Below, in pieces: positions 23,945 to 35,411 of a DNA stretch of 64,000 bases. The number at the start of each line of letters is the position of its first letter. Within the stretch, counting starts at the first letter, position 1. The stretch comes from Riptortus pedestris (taxonomy: Eukaryota > Arthropoda > Insecta > Hemiptera > Alydidae): positions 129,009,501-129,073,500 of the forward strand of contig CM032233.1 in NCBI GenBank assembly GCA_019009955.1, in the 5' to 3' direction. The notes below the pieces were generated by a model. It was not told the DNA's origin and did no database searches. It saw only the letters and a list, made by a program, of their open reading frames with translations. The position numbers and the translations under genes are program-made.

Positions 23945-24400
23945 TATACCCATCGAAATCTATAAGATGTTTGATGTGTATAAAAAAAAAGAAAAAAAAA
24001 GGATTTTCTACGCCTCCCTCGTCCATTATGTTGAATGGACCTTTTGCCTTCAAATATATTTGTGATGAAATCTTTGTGCTTTATGATATGTCCAAAAAGT
24101 TGCACCCTCCTTTTTTCCATGGCCTTCGTAACACTTAATTTCATTAAGTGTTACGAATTTAGAACTTACACAGTGGATTTCTATTTAGTCCAACTTGGCC
24201 TGTTGGTTAGGCGCCAAATCTACATTTACATTGCTTCCAACCTATTTATTATATTCCCTTTTCTGAACAGACCTACTTTTACTCTCGTAAAGCAGTACTC
24301 TCCAAGTGCATTACTTAGCAACCATTTTTTTGGTACTCATGTTTAAACGCTTGTTATTTTAAATACTTCTTTTGCTTTGGTAGGCTCGTTTGGCCATTTC
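23945..24400 (-). pseudogene. LINE fragment, C-terminal end of ORF2
   Basis: The minus strand reads EKRRVQLFGHIIKHKDFITN followed by IFEGKRSIQHNGRGRRRKSF, the block found after the reverse transcriptase domain in RTE/CR1/Jockey-type LINE ORF2 proteins. A poly-T/poly-A interruption and stops follow. Further upstream on that strand are VLLYESKSRS and KLD.IEIHC pieces of the same region. A second degenerate copy lies at 38275-38480. Confidence 0.6.
24127..24156. repeat. Short perfect-stem palindrome
   Basis: GTAACACTTAAT, spacer TTC, then ATTAAGTGTTAC: a 12-bp perfect stem inside the LINE fragment. It may mark a template-switch or fold-back event during LINE decay. Confidence 0.6.
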
Positions 24401-24404
24401 TATA

Positions 24405-24998
24405 TGGTTGAAATACTTGCATATTAACCGAGATATTTGCATTTTTATCAAGTGTGTAGGGATAACGAACGTGATGAGATAGACTGTTTTCGGTATTTTT
24501 CGTGATTCCGCCGAACATTATGTAGTTCGGCTGTTTCCGTAACTGTTCGGCTTTCGTGAAATTGGATTAGAGACTCGTGTAAGCTTTTACTTTGTGAGAT
24601 ATATGCAAATGCGTTCTATAGACCCTCCTCCCTTCTTTAGTTCTTGATACTAAAATTTGAGTTATTAAAATATAATTATTCTGAATCATTATAAATTGCT
24701 AATAAAAGCGCAAACGTATCGCCAGGTTAATTTCTTTTTTAATGATTTAAGTGTTTTGTACGAGAAATTTTGATTACAAGAGACCTTTAATATGCGAGCT
24801 TAATATTAATGGATGCAAGTTGTGAGCAAATTAAGATTTTACGTTTTTGTCTAGAAACGTTTGATTGGATCTACATCAAACTGTATATTTAACAGTTCCA
24901 GTGAACACTAAAGATCATATTAGATATTGGCTGAAATCTGACACAATTTTTGTCGTACGCATTTTTCGCAACTCAATTACTAAGCGAATTATTCATAC
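24405..24998 (+). mobile_element. Degenerate internal HINE-like pieces
   Basis: It contains the conserved ATATTAACCGAGATATTTGC block and the downstream GTTCGGCTTTCGTGAAATTG stretch, then a second internal module (ATTTAACAGTTCCAGTGAAC) at 24860-24920. No recognisable 5' or 3' terminus is present, so this is a truncated or rearranged remnant. Confidence 0.5.
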
Positions 24999-25117
24999 TT
25001 CTTGAGGTGATTTTCGACAAATATACTCAAATGTCCATCCTACCCAGGAGAATAAGGTTCCTTCAAAATTTGATGAATAGATATTGGTCAATTAACGCTC
25101 TAGCGGTTGTAGTTTTT

Positions 25118-25246
25118 AGCAGATTTCCCTGAAGGGAAATCAGCTATTGAGGTCGTACTCATGACGCAAGTTTTGAAAAATTTCCTCAAATGTCCATCGA
25201 TCCTACCCAGGAGATGACGAAAATGAGGTCCGTTCAAAATTATATA

Positions 25247-25305
<59 letters not shown>

Positions 25306-25908
25306 CTGTTAACGCTCTAGCGGTCGCAATTTTTGTTTTATCGTTACGAAACTCGATATTTAACCGTTTTATGTAAAAAGACAGATCAAGTTCGTTAATG
25401 GCTGAAATCGGGCCAGAGGGAGGGGGGGTGTAGAGGGGGGATTTTCGAAAATTCAAAATATCTCCATTATTATGCACCGGATCGAAAAATTGTACAGAAC
25501 CAATCTTATTAACCGAGATATTTGCATGTTTATGAAGTCTGTGGTGGGGTATAGTTCGGATTATGTCGGCGATCTTCGTCATTTCTCGGCTCAGGCGGAA
25601 GCTTCTTCTAACCTGGCGTTTTTAACCTTACCTTACCTTCCTTACTTTGTGAGATTTATGCAAATACGTTTTGTTCATCCGCCACCCCCCCCCCCTTCTT
25701 TAGTTGTTGGACTACTGAAATTTTAGTTATTAAAATTATTATTCTTACAATTCAGAAGCTGTTTCAGTTGGGAATTTATTTTAATTAACTGAAAGATTTC
25801 TCATTATCTAATCACGGTGGTATTGCGTTACCAGTATGCAGATTTCTCTATTGTAAAATTTCACAGGGGAAATCTGCTTAGTTTACGCAGCCCCTGCGTG
25901 ACGGACTT
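25118..25908 (+). mobile_element. HINE-like element, complete, nested
   Basis: It starts AGCAGATTTCCCTGAAGGG and has (TA)n at about 25252-25301, the CTCTAGCGGTCGC block and a G7 run. It carries the AGTATGCAGATTTCTCTATT / GGGAAATCTGCT subterminal pair and the hairpin ACGCAGCCCCTGCGT, then GACGGACTT. It inserted in the T-tract between GGTTGTAG and GTTTGATCG of the outer copy, the same relative site used by the copy at 1169. Confidence 0.82.
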
Positions 25909-26183
25909 TTTGTTTGATCGTAGTTCGGTATTTAAACATTTTATGTAAAAATGAAGATCAAGTTAGTTAATCGTTAAAGAAAGAAGAAGTTTGTTAATCG
26001 GTAGATCGGACTAGTGGGAAGGGAAGGGGAGGGGGGATTAAGAGGTGGAATTTCGAAATATCTCCGTTATTGTGCGTCGGATGGAAAAATCGAATAGAAC
26101 CGATCTTATTCCAAATTAAATGTTCTTATATATGTTTTCTTTTTTCACTATTATTAACAGAGATATTTGCATTTATTAGTTTT

Positions 26184-26779
26184 AGCAGATTTCCCTTAAT
26201 ATATATAGATCTATCTATCTATATATTTGTTGCCCTAGCGCTCGCATTTTTTTCTTACCGTTACAAAACTTAATATATAATCGTTTTATATAAAAAGAAA
26301 GATCAAGTTCGGTAAAGGCTGAAACCCGACCAGGGGGGTTTAGAGGTGGAGAATTTCAAAAAGTCCGTCACGCAGGGGCTGCGTAAACTAAAGAGATTTC
26401 CCACGTGAAGCTACACAATAGAGAAATCTCCATAGGAGAGCCGAACTAGCTTTTCGCGGGAAATTCAAAAATCCGTTATCGGCCCAAATTTCATAAAAAT
26501 GCAAATATCTCGGTTAATATTCAAGATAGGGAATAAATTTATATAACAATATTTATAGTAAATTTCATTTGCAATAAGATTGACAATTTTTCGATCCGAC
26601 GTATAGTAACGGAGATATTTTGAATTTTCGAAAATCTTCCCCTCTAAACCCCCCCCCTCCCACTAGTCCGATTTCAGCCGTTAACGAACTTGATCTTTCT
26701 TTTTACATAAAACGACTAAATATCGAGTTTGGTAACGATCATACCAAAATTGCGACCGCTAGAGCGGTAACAGACAAAT

Positions 26780-26828
<49 letters not shown>

Positions 26829-27291
26829 CAGTTTTGAACGGACCTCATTTTCGTCATCTCCTGGGTAGGATCGATGGACATTTGAAGAAAAATTTCGAAA
26901 ATCGCATCATGAGTACAACCTCAATAGCTGATTTCCCTTGAGGGAAATCTGCTAAAATTCTTAATATCTCTGTTATTATGCCTTGGATAGAGAAATAGTT
27001 TAGAACCTATCTTTTTGCTAATGTAATGTTCCATAAACGTAGTTATTTACATGTTTTCACTATCTTGTTTACTAACCTAGATATTTGCATTTTTTAGTTT
27101 TTGGTCTTTAGTAAAGCCGCACTCCTTCTCATCTGATATTAACAAGATGCAATGATATTATGAAGCACTTTATTTGAAGCCTAAATACCCAAATATTGTT
27201 CTCATTGGAATTTTACGTTTTGAAATAAATGAAAATACGTAACGCACGTGGGATATCTGCTTAGCTAACGCAGCCCCTGCGTGACGGACTT
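26184..27291 (+). mobile_element. HINE-like element interrupted by an inverted copy
   Basis: The 5' end AGCAGATTTCCCTTAATATA leads to a short microsatellite and the GCCCTAGCGCTCGC block. It breaks at 26360 in GAATTTCAAA for the minus-strand copy, then resumes at 26954 with TTCTTAATATCTCTGTTATT. It closes with GGGATATCTGCTTAG and hairpin ACGCAGCCCCTGCGT at 27250-27291. Confidence 0.72.
26361..26953 (-). mobile_element. HINE-like element, complete, inverted and nested
   Basis: Read on the plus strand it begins AAGTCCGTCACGCAGGGGC (3' end reversed) and ends GAGGGAAATCTGCT (5' end reversed), with (TA)n at 26783-26822 and the reversed GCGACCGCTAGAGCGGTAAC block. It inserted into an A-tract (T-tract on the other strand) of the copy at 26184. 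Confidence 0.82.
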
Positions 27292-27383
27292 ATTATTTTC
27301 AGTAAACCACCAATCCTACCCTTAACATATTAGCAATAACATAGTATATCATGAACCACATTATTCAAAGCTTAAATACCAAA

Positions 27384-27537
27384 GTTCGACTCCCGCCTGA
27401 ACAATGGGATTTATTTAGTGTCGGAACTCATTAAATAAAATCCTCCCACCCTGGCCAGAAAAGGGTGGTAACCAGTAGATAACTCGTCCCAATTAGACTT
27501 AGTTGCAAAAAATGGACGTTAATAAATAATTTAAATT
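27384..27537 (+). mobile_element. tRNA-derived SINE, truncated, with target duplication
   Basis: It starts at a box-B-like GTTCGACTCCC, shares the body CACCCTGGCCAGAAAAGGGT with the other copies, and ends in an AATAAATAATTTAAAT tail. It is flanked by an exact 12-bp direct repeat, TTAAATACCAAA, at 27372-27383 and 27538-27549, as expected for LINE-mediated retroposition. Confidence 0.85.
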
Positions 27538-27586
27538 TTAAATACCAAATATTGTCTTGACTTGAAAATGATTATTGGATCTTTAA

Positions 27587-28703
27587 CCCTCGGTCGGTCA
27601 CGCCAAGAATATTCCGCCTTCGGGTGCGTGTATCTCAGAGATACAACCTCAACCGTTATTACGGAAATACAGTTTTTTAATATATATTTTGCACTAAAAT
27701 GTTCAGTGTGTAATTAGAAACCATATCTGAGGAAGTATTTGTTTAAAAGAAGTAAATAATTTTTCAAAATTGACACGAACTATAATAAAAAAAAAAATCA
27801 TGGTAGATAATATAACCAAGTTGTTTATAGATTCATTGTTATTAAAACCGTGGACGATAACTTTTAAAATATAATTAAAACATACAAATACCAAAAGAAA
27901 TAGTTTAAATGCACATGTCTTAATTATTCATAATTCATTTCAGTTTCTGAACAATAAAACAAAATATCTAAATATAACTTCATTCAAAAATAAGTAGCAC
28001 GAAATCACTTTCAGATAAGACTTATTAAAATTCATCTAAATTTTAATGTACCAATCCTTTTAAAAATAGCAGTTTAATTATTATCTCTTTTGCAGAGCTG
28101 CATTACAATTAGGACAAGGCGTGGAACTATGTTGTAAACAAATTTTGCTTTTGCAAATCTCACAAGAATAATGAGTAAACCTACATTTCTTTTCAGTTTT
28201 GCTTGGTTCACATCATTTGCTTTAGTTCGTTGTAGTGGAGGGACTTTTTTATGCTGTTCTGCACTTGAGTTCAATGTTTGGCCCAATGAGTCTCTGTACT
28301 CGTCAAGTTTCGTCCCTAGTTCAGTTGGCAAACGTCTACTGTTCTCACTGCGTCATACAATATTTTCTTGAATAAGTTCTTCTGAAAGCTCATGTATGAG
28401 CAAAATAATAGAGAAATTGGTTTATATAATTTCATTCAATAAAGAGAAAGTTAATTGATGTATATATTTATGAAATACTAATTTCAAAAAAACTTAGGAG
28501 ATCGGGCGCGTGGTATCTAGGAGATTAAACTGAATGACAGGTGAAACACACGACTCCATCAAACGCAGTGACACTACTGACCTTGAGGGGGAGACCTATA
28601 AAGCACATAACTCGAAGCACTACACCACCACTCTCTGCTAGGAGGAGTGGCAAATATTTTTCAAGAAACCGAGTATCTGAGAGATCACGCGCCCGATGAA
28701 GGG
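27587..28703 (-). mobile_element. piggyBac-type element remnant with TTAA target sites
   Basis: It is flanked by TTAA at 27583-27586 and 28704-28707. The ends are inverted: CCCTCGGTCGGTCACGCC on the left, and CCCTTCATCGGGCGCGTG as the reverse complement on the right. Subterminal inverted motifs (ATCGGGCGCGTGGTATCT at 28501, GATCACGCGCCCGAT at 28682) recur. At 1.1 kb it is well below the usual 2.4 kb, so most of the transposase is deleted. The residual coding end is annotated separately. Confidence 0.75.
28074..28373 (-). pseudogene. piggyBac transposase C-terminal remnant
   Basis: One minus-strand frame reads PTELGTKLDEYRDSLG and TKANDVNQAKLKRN. A shift then gives CRFTHYSCEICKSKICLQH followed by PCPNCNAALQKR, a CxxC/CxxC/H pattern like the Cys-rich C-terminal DNA-binding domain of piggyBac transposases. 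The catalytic Asp region is absent. The frameshift inside a Lys-rich stretch and the internal deletion show it is non-functional. A different Cys-rich zinc-binding tail is possible, but the TTAA flanks support piggyBac. Confidence 0.6.
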
Positions 28704-29103
28704 TTAACAGTCTGAATATTTAACAGTTTAGTTATACTCTGATGTTCATATTCGTTAATTGCTGAAATCGAGCAAGGAATAGAAATGGGGGGGGGAGTAG
28801 AGGAAAGGAGGAGGTTACAAATTTCGAAATATCTCTTTTATTATGAGTGGGATGGAAAATTGTTATAGAACTAATTTTGTTAAAATATTGATGACCTATA
28901 ATTATCACTATGCATTTACTTATAACTCGGATATTATGAGAGTTATTCGTATGGTATTGTTTCAACTTTTGGTGAGCCCCTAATTGTACTTACTGGATTT
29001 TACATAGAAATAGAGGACATAATGTGAAATGAATTAGTAGTGTACTATAGCAGTACGTGGGAAATCTGCTCAACTTACGCCTACTCCAGCTTAACGGACT
29101 TTT

Positions 29104-29469
29104 AATGGTCTGGCTGTTGAGCTCATCCGCCCCCCCCCCTTAATCAAAAGATTGAACAATTTATGAGCTAGTAAACTCGGATGTTATCCTTCAAGCAATA
29201 TTAGGTATCAAAATAATTTGATAATACTTGCTGAGTTATAATCCTATTTTAGTGCTTGACAATGAAAAAATTTACGATGGAGCTATAACGCCAGAATTAG
29301 AGTTTCAAGTGTCATACATTTTTATTTTAATAAAATTCATTATTTAAAAGCAATAAACTTGGGCTATGGAGATACTAAAATATAAATTTACTGAGTCAGA
29401 AGTGAAGATTTTATCCCCGGCAATCAACTTCGTTTATTCGCCTTATCTCCTTTACATCACACCCTTTAA
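29104..29469. other. Unassigned intron sequence with a C-tract
   Basis: A C10 run at about 29131-29140 is followed by AT-rich sequence without recognisable features. Confidence 0.4.
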
Positions 29470-29610
29470 CTTTGGAAGATTTCCCTGGAGAGAAATCAGC
29501 TATTGATGTACTCAAGACGCCATTTTCTAAACTATTCTTCAAATTTTCCTCCCCCCCATCGATCCTACCCAATAGATGACGAAAATGAGATCCGTTCAAC
29601 ATTTTATGTA

Positions 29611-29679
<69 letters not shown>

Positions 29680-29913
29680 TAAATTAATCTTGGTAGGTAA
29701 TAATAAGAAAAAAAAACACCCTTTTACAATAATGTGTAATAACAATGTGCAATATTATAAAGTAGTACCTGTAATTTTACAGCCCTGAAGAAGAGAAAAT
29801 AAAGATTCTCAAAATATCGCCATAAACTAAGATTTACTTCGCCAACATTGACCAAAACTCCGAAAAGAATAACACACCATATATAAATATAACCTGGTCG
29901 AAAACATCAACAC

Positions 29914-29970
<57 letters not shown>
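29470..29970 (+). mobile_element. HINE-like 5' part truncated at its (TA)n, plus adjoining (TA)n tract
   Basis: GAAGATTTCCCTGGAGAGAA opens a 5' section that includes GATGACGAAAATGAGATCCG and the (TA)n at 29617-29670; the rest is missing. About 250 bp of unassigned sequence follows, then a second (TA)n at 29918-29970 where the next repeat family begins. A short ORF reading Y-I repeats is a microsatellite translation. Confidence 0.6.
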
Positions 29971-29971
<1 letters not shown>

Positions 29972-31228
29972 TAGCTCAGATACCCGGCTTCGCCCGGGGA
30001 ATTGATTTGAGGCTGAATGGTGATGGTATTTTTTTGGCAAGGCTTTAACTTTGCACAATAATTTTGACATTTACCCGTCCCACTGTTTAGGGTTAATACC
30101 CGTTGTTGGCATTTGTTAATAATAAAATTAATTTTTTATGTAAGTCTTTACTGTCCTCCAAATTGTTGACTCCCGCTATAATTTTTAGCGTATAACGCCT
30201 TTATACTTCGGTATACGACAATAGGTTATATAAAAAAAGTTTCTCTAAATAACAAAATAAACAACTTTTGTTATGTGCATATTTGCCGAAAAAGCAATAG
30301 GAAACGAAATACCACTATTATTAATTTCAGGCCTTCCTTATAACCCCCACTCCTGCCCGTTCCTAGAAATGTTAGTATGGCTTATTATAAGGATGGCGTT
30401 AGTGCTAATTCACATACCGAGTTTAATTTAGTTCGGTTGAGTCTTTTGTGCCAAATAAAATTGTGGACTCCCGCTATAGTTTTTAGCGTATAACTCATTT
30501 ATACTTCCGTATACGGCAAAAGTGTATATAACAAAAGTTACTGTAAATAACAAAATAAACAACTTTTGTTATGGGCATATTTGCTGAATAAGCAATAGGA
30601 AACGAAATATCGCTATTTTTAATTTCAGGCCTCCCATATAACCCCCACTCCTGCCCGTCCCTAGAAATGTTAGTATGGCTTATTATAAGGAAGGCATTAG
30701 TACTAATTCACATACCGAGTTTGGTTTTGTTCGGTTGAATCTTTTGTGCCTAATAAATTGTTGACTCCCGCTATAGATTTTAGCGTATAACGCATTTAAA
30801 CTTCGGTATACGACAAAAGTGTATATAACAAAAGTTACTCTAAATAACAAAATAAACAACTTTTGTTATGTGCATATTTGCCGAAAAACCAATAGAAAAC
30901 GAAATATCGCTATTTCTAATTTCAGGCTTACCTTATAACCCCCACTCCTGTTCGTCTCAGAGAATATTAATATAGCCTAAAGTCTAAGTTGGGCTAGTAG
31001 TAATATACATACCAAGTTTCACAAAATTCGGTTCAGCCGTTTATGCGTGAAAAGGTAACAAACAAACAAACAAATAAACAAACAAACAAACAAATAAACA
31101 AACAAACAGACACCAAAGAAACAAAATGCAGTTATGGTGTCTATGACATGTGAAACGAAAAGTTATCGTGAAATTTCGCGAAAAAAATCAATGTACAGAC
31201 AGAGGTTACAATTTTATATATATATAGA
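29971..31228 (+). repeat. TA-bounded dispersed repeat (TACCCGGCTTCGCCCGGG family), copy a
   Basis: It starts ACTAGCTCAGATACCCGGC right after (TA)n and ends TTACAATTTTATATATATA. Inside, a unit of about 297 bp beginning GACTCCCGCTATA repeats three times (about 30168, 30465, 30761). The close is TTCGGTTCAGCCGTTTATGC, then an AAAC-rich microsatellite and GAAACGAAAAGTTATCGTG. Similar heads and tails are widespread in arthropod genomes. I cannot assign a superfamily: there is no terminal inversion, poly-A tail or coding frame. Confidence 0.7.
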
Positions 31229-31240
31229 TATATATATATA

Positions 31241-33110
31241 CTAGCTCAGATACCCGGCTTCGCTCGGGAATTCATTTGAGGCTGAATGGTGATGGTATTT
31301 TTTTGGCAAGGCTTTAGTTTGCACAATATTTTCACCTTTACCCGTCCCACTATTTAGGATTAACACCCGTTGTTGGCATTTGTTAATAATAAAATTAATT
31401 TTTTATGTAAGTCTTCACTGTCCTCCAAATTGTCATATTTCCCGTCTCCTGTGCATTATGCATAGATCTCAGTTATTAAGCACAAAATATTGTGGTGAAA
31501 CGAAATATCACCATTAATAATTTCAGGCCTCCCTTATAACCCCCACTCCTGCCCGTCCCTAGAAATGTTAGTATGGCTTATTATAAGGAAAGCGTTAGTG
31601 CTAATACACATACCGAGTTTTATTTATTTCGGCTGGGTCTTTGTCCCAATAAAATTTGTTCACTTCCGCTATAGGTTTTAACATATATCTCGTTTATAAT
31701 TCGGTATACTAAAAAAGTGTATATAACAAAATTTACTCAAAATAACAAAATACACTTCCGCTATAGGTTTTAGCGTATATTTCGTTTATAATACGGTATA
31801 CGAAAAAAGTGTGTAAAACAACTGAGGAAAGAAAGAGGGAGTGAGAGAGGTTCTAGATTACAGGAAGGTCTCCCCACCCGTCCCTGACGCTCCAGGTTAA
31901 CCACAGAACATGACTAACGGCTAACTCAATTCCGCTTACCTTATATTCAGATTCTATTTTCAATTCTAATTATTTATGTTTTAATACTTTCGTTTTTTGT
32001 GAATTAATTGATGTTTTAAACACATTAAAGGATGAAATTACTTACTTTCGATTAATTAATGTTCCAGTGAAAGACAGAGGAAGAGGGGGGGGGGGGGGGG
32101 AAGTAATATACTTTTGCTCCTCATTAAAACAGCTACTTGTTTTTAAAATGCTTCAAACAATTGAAATGTTCTTGTTTATCGTCATGTTCATATTTGCCGA
32201 AAAAAACCAATAGGAAACGAAATATCGCTATTTAATTTCAGGCTTCCTTATAACCCCCCATCCTGCCCGTCCCTAGAAATGTTGATATGGTTTGTTATAA
32301 TGAAAGCGTTAGTGCTAATCGACATACCGAGTTTTATTTATTTCGGTTGGGTCTATTGTCCCAAATAAAATTGTTCACTTCCGCTATAGAGATTTTTTAG
32401 CGTATATCTCGTTTATTATTCGGTATACGAAAAAAGTTTATATAACAAATGTTACTCTAAAAAACAAAGTAAACAACTTTTGTTATGTTCATTTTTACCG
32501 AAAAAACCAATAGGAAACGAAATATCGCTATTTTTAATTTCTGGCTTCCCTTATAAACCCCCACTCCTGCCTGTCCCTAGAAAATGTTGGTATGGCTTGT
32601 TATAAAGAAACCGTTAGTGCTAATATATATACCGAGTTTTACTTAGTTCCGTTGAGTGTTTTGTGCCAAATAAAATTGTTGACTCCCCCGCTATAAAGTT
32701 TAGCGTTTAACTCATTTATACTTCGGTATACGACGAAAGTGTATATAACAAAAGTTACTCTAAATAACAAAATAAATAACTTTTGTTATGTGCATATTTG
32801 CCGAAAAACCAATAGGAAAACGAAATATCGCTATTTTTAATTTCAGGCCTCCCTTATAACCCCCCCACTCCTGTTTTGTCTTAGAGAATAATAATATAGC
32901 CTAAAGTCTAAGTTGGGCTAGTAGTAATATACATACCAAGTTTCATAAAATTCGGTTCAGCCGTTTATGCGTGAAAAGGTAACAAACAAACAAACAAACA
33001 TACACGAAAGAAACAAAATGTAGATATGGTGTCTATGATATGTGAAACGAAAAGTTATCGTGAAATTCGCGAAAAAAAATCAATGTACAGACAGAGGTTA
33101 CAATTTTATA
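31241..33110 (+). repeat. TA-bounded dispersed repeat, copy b
   Basis: It has the same head (ACTAGCTCAGATACCCGGC) and the same tail (GGTTCAGCCGTTTATGCG, then GGTTACAATTTTATATA). Several diverged 297-bp units (CTTCCGCTATAG variants) and a G-run at about 32087-32100 lie between. The 31820-32140 stretch is unrelated insertion or divergence. Non-coding. Confidence 0.65.
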
Positions 33111-33128
33111 TATATATAGAATATATAT

Positions 33129-33182
<54 letters not shown>

Positions 33183-33405
33183 TTGTCTATTAAAGTTGGT
33201 AATTTTGGTTCGCTTGCTTCCAATCGCGATACTTGAAAGTCTTATGTAAAAATAAAGATCAAGTTCATTGAGGCTCAAATAGGACCAGAGGGGGGGGGGG
33301 TTACAGGGGAAATTCGAAAATAAAAATATCTTTGTTATTATACGTCGGACCGAAACATTGTACAGAGCTTATCTTATTATAAATTTGCTTATCTATAAAT
33401 GTACT
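33111..33405 (+). mobile_element. (TA)n tract and internal HINE-like fragment
   Basis: (TA)n at 33118-33179 is followed by the diverged module CTTGTCTATTAAAGTTGG, AAAGATCAAGTTCATTGAGG and a G10 run at 33289-33300. It is cut off where the next copy begins. Confidence 0.6.
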
Positions 33406-34009
33406 AGAGTCCTTAGGGAAAATCAGGTGTTGCGGTTGTACTCATGACTCGATTGTTGAACATTTCTTCAAACACCCATCGATTCTACCTAGTAGATGAC
33501 GAAAATGAGGTCCGTTCAAAATTTTATATATATATTTGTCTTCTACCGCTTTAGCGGTCGCAATTTTGGTTTAAGAATCGATATTTAATCGTTTTATGTA
33601 ATCAGAAAGATCAAATTCCTTAATGGCCGAAATCCGACTAGTTAAGGGGGGTTTAGAGGGGAGAAATTTCGAAAATGCTTAATATCTCCGTTATTATGCG
33701 TCGGATCAAAAAATGATATAAAATCGATCTTATTTCAAATGTAATGGTCTATAAATGTTGTTATGTACATTTTTTTCACTATCTTGATTATTAACCGAGA
33801 TATTTGCATTTTTTAGTTTTCGGCCTCCAGTAAACCCCCACTCCTACTCATGCCTTATTGACAGTAAGCTGTTATATTATGAAGCAGTTTATTTCAAGCC
33901 CAAATACAAAGTATTGTTCTTATTGAACTTTTACGTTTTGAGATAAATGCAAATATGTAATACACGTGGGAAAACTGCTCCCGTTAACGCAGTTGACGGA
34001 TTTTTTTTA
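33406..34009 (+). mobile_element. HINE-like element ending 73 bp upstream of exon 4
   Basis: The 5' end is diverged (GTCCTTAGGGAAAATCAGG). It keeps the GATGACGAAAATGAGGTCCG and CGCTTTAGCGGTCGC blocks and the long-subfamily AGTAAACCCCCACTCCTAC stretch. It closes with GTGGGAAAACTGCTCC and GTTGACGGATTTTTTTT. Its end leaves just the branch-point region and pyrimidine tract before the exon 4 acceptor. Confidence 0.68.
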
Positions 34010-34081
34010 ACCTACTTCTGTTATCAATCTCTTGAGCTTGTGCTGTAAATATATACTATTACATACTAATTGTGCCCACAG

Positions 34082-34217
34082 GACACAGACCCGCGGCGCT
34101 ACGAGCGAAGGGATGTCAACACTCCTCATCTACAGACTGCCAGCGTGAGTGTTCGTGCTCTCATTGAAGAAAAAATCATTCTAAAGAGAATCACTAAGCC
34201 TTGCTCAACAACCAATG
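34082..34217 (+). CDS. TRERF1/ZNF541-like protein, exon 4
   Basis: Acceptor TTGTGCCCACAG and donor GTAATT flank it. It enters in phase 0 and leaves one base of a Gly codon (residues 152-196). DTDPRRYERRDVNTPHLQ is charged and polar. SVSVRALIEEKIILKRI looks like the short conserved block that follows the isolated finger in TRERF1-type proteins and is predicted helical. It contains no zinc ligands. The downstream T-rich intron start is normal. The join to exon 5 makes the Gly codon and keeps the frame. Confidence 0.83.
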
Positions 34218-34407
34218 GTAATTTATTAAAGTATTTTTTTTTATTTTTAGCCTTTTTTTACAGTAGATGAATGTTTTTTTGTTGTTTTTTTTTAAATCTG
34301 CCACGTCTGAAAGATGCTATTTTGTATTATCCATATGTGTGAAGTCTGCTCTTTTTAAGTGGAGTGTATTTTGTGAATTGGTTAACGATTAAATGCTGAG
34401 TAAAACG

Positions 34408-35362
34408 AAAGCAGCCAAAAGTCCGTCACGCGGAATTCCCACGAGCTGGTATGGCAAACTGGTCATCACATCTCACTAACTATTCACTATTTTTCTCGTA
34501 GTAAGAAGCCTATAACAGAAACTTGGAATGTACTGAGTACTTATAGTAAAATGATGACGACTATAAGCAGGAGTCTACTAAGGCTGAAAATATAAAAGTC
34601 AGTCACGCAGGGGCTGCGTAAACTAAGCAGATTTCCCTCGTGAAGTTTAGTAATAGATAAATCTACATACTGGTAACCCAACACCACCGAAAATAAATAC
34701 AAACGGTAATAAGAAATCTTTCATCCAATTTCAATAACTTGCCGACAGGGAGCGTTAGGTTAGAAATGTAAACAAACGGGTCTGCCCTTCTCACACCCGA
34801 AAGAAAAACAATTACTGAAATATATCAGAATATAACTTATTAATTTTATTGAGAACTATTTACTATATCTAGTACAGTAATTAATAATGAGTCAGAATAA
34901 TTGTTATCTCAATCAATCAAATTTTAGTAGTACAAAACCTTAAGACCGGGGGGGGGGGGGAGTCACCAGGACATATTTGTATGTATCTCGTATAATAAAG
35001 GTTTCTTCAATACCATGTTTGGTATTTAAAGTTCAAATAATGTGATTTATTATGTAGCAGAGTATTGTTCATGTAACATGAGTAGAAGTGGCGGTTTGCT
35101 GATGGCTGAAAACTGAAAAATGCAAATATCTCGGTTAATATTCAAGATAGTAAATAAATGTACATAACAATATTTATAGTACATTTAATTTTCAATAAGA
35201 TTGGTTTTATTCAATTGTTCGATCCGACCTATGGTAACGAAAATATTTTGAATTTTCAAAAATCCTCCCCTCTAAACTCCCCCCCCCTTCCCTTGATCCG
35301 TTTTCAACCGTTAACGAACTTGATCTTTCTATTTACATAAAACGACTAAATAACGGTACCAG

Positions 35363-35407
<45 letters not shown>
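34408..35407 (-). mobile_element. Two inverted HINE-like 3' ends; the second copy truncated at (TA)n
   Basis: AAAAGTCCGTCACGCGGAATT at 34411 is a short reversed 3' end. A second, AAAAGTCAGTCACGCAGGGGC at 34588, begins a longer reversed copy with GATTTCCCTCGTGAAG, the ATCTAGTACAGTAATTAATA stretch, a G-run at 34949-34960 and AATATCTCGGTTAATATTC. It stops at (TA)n (35367-35406) with no 5' end beyond. Confidence 0.68.

Positions 35408-35411
<4 letters not shown>

Larger units (their letters stand above)
24999..29103 (+). mobile_element. HINE-like long-subfamily copy carrying five nested insertions
   Basis: Segments 24999-25117, 25909-26183, 27292-27383, 27538-27586 and 28704-29103 line up end to end as one diverged element, closing with GGGAAATCTGCTCAACTTAC and TTAACGGACTTTT at 29050-29103. 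Its interruptions are a complete HINE-like copy (25118-25908), a second copy (26184-27291) that itself holds an inverted copy (26361-26953), a SINE (27384-27537) and a piggyBac remnant (27587-28703). The outer copy is therefore the oldest layer. Confidence 0.6.

Noticed and set aside
29411..33278. Tyr-Ile repeat ORFs (29411-29680, 29834-30070, 33033-33278; also 25250, 50897, 52577)
   Set aside because: They are translations of (TA)n tracts in HINE-like and TA-bounded repeats.
34408..34480. Bacterial-style terminators at the GC-rich hairpins followed by T-runs (HINE 3' ends)
   Set aside because: The hairpin plus T-run looks like an intrinsic terminator, but this is eukaryotic intron DNA and the structure recurs only as part of the mobile element terminus.
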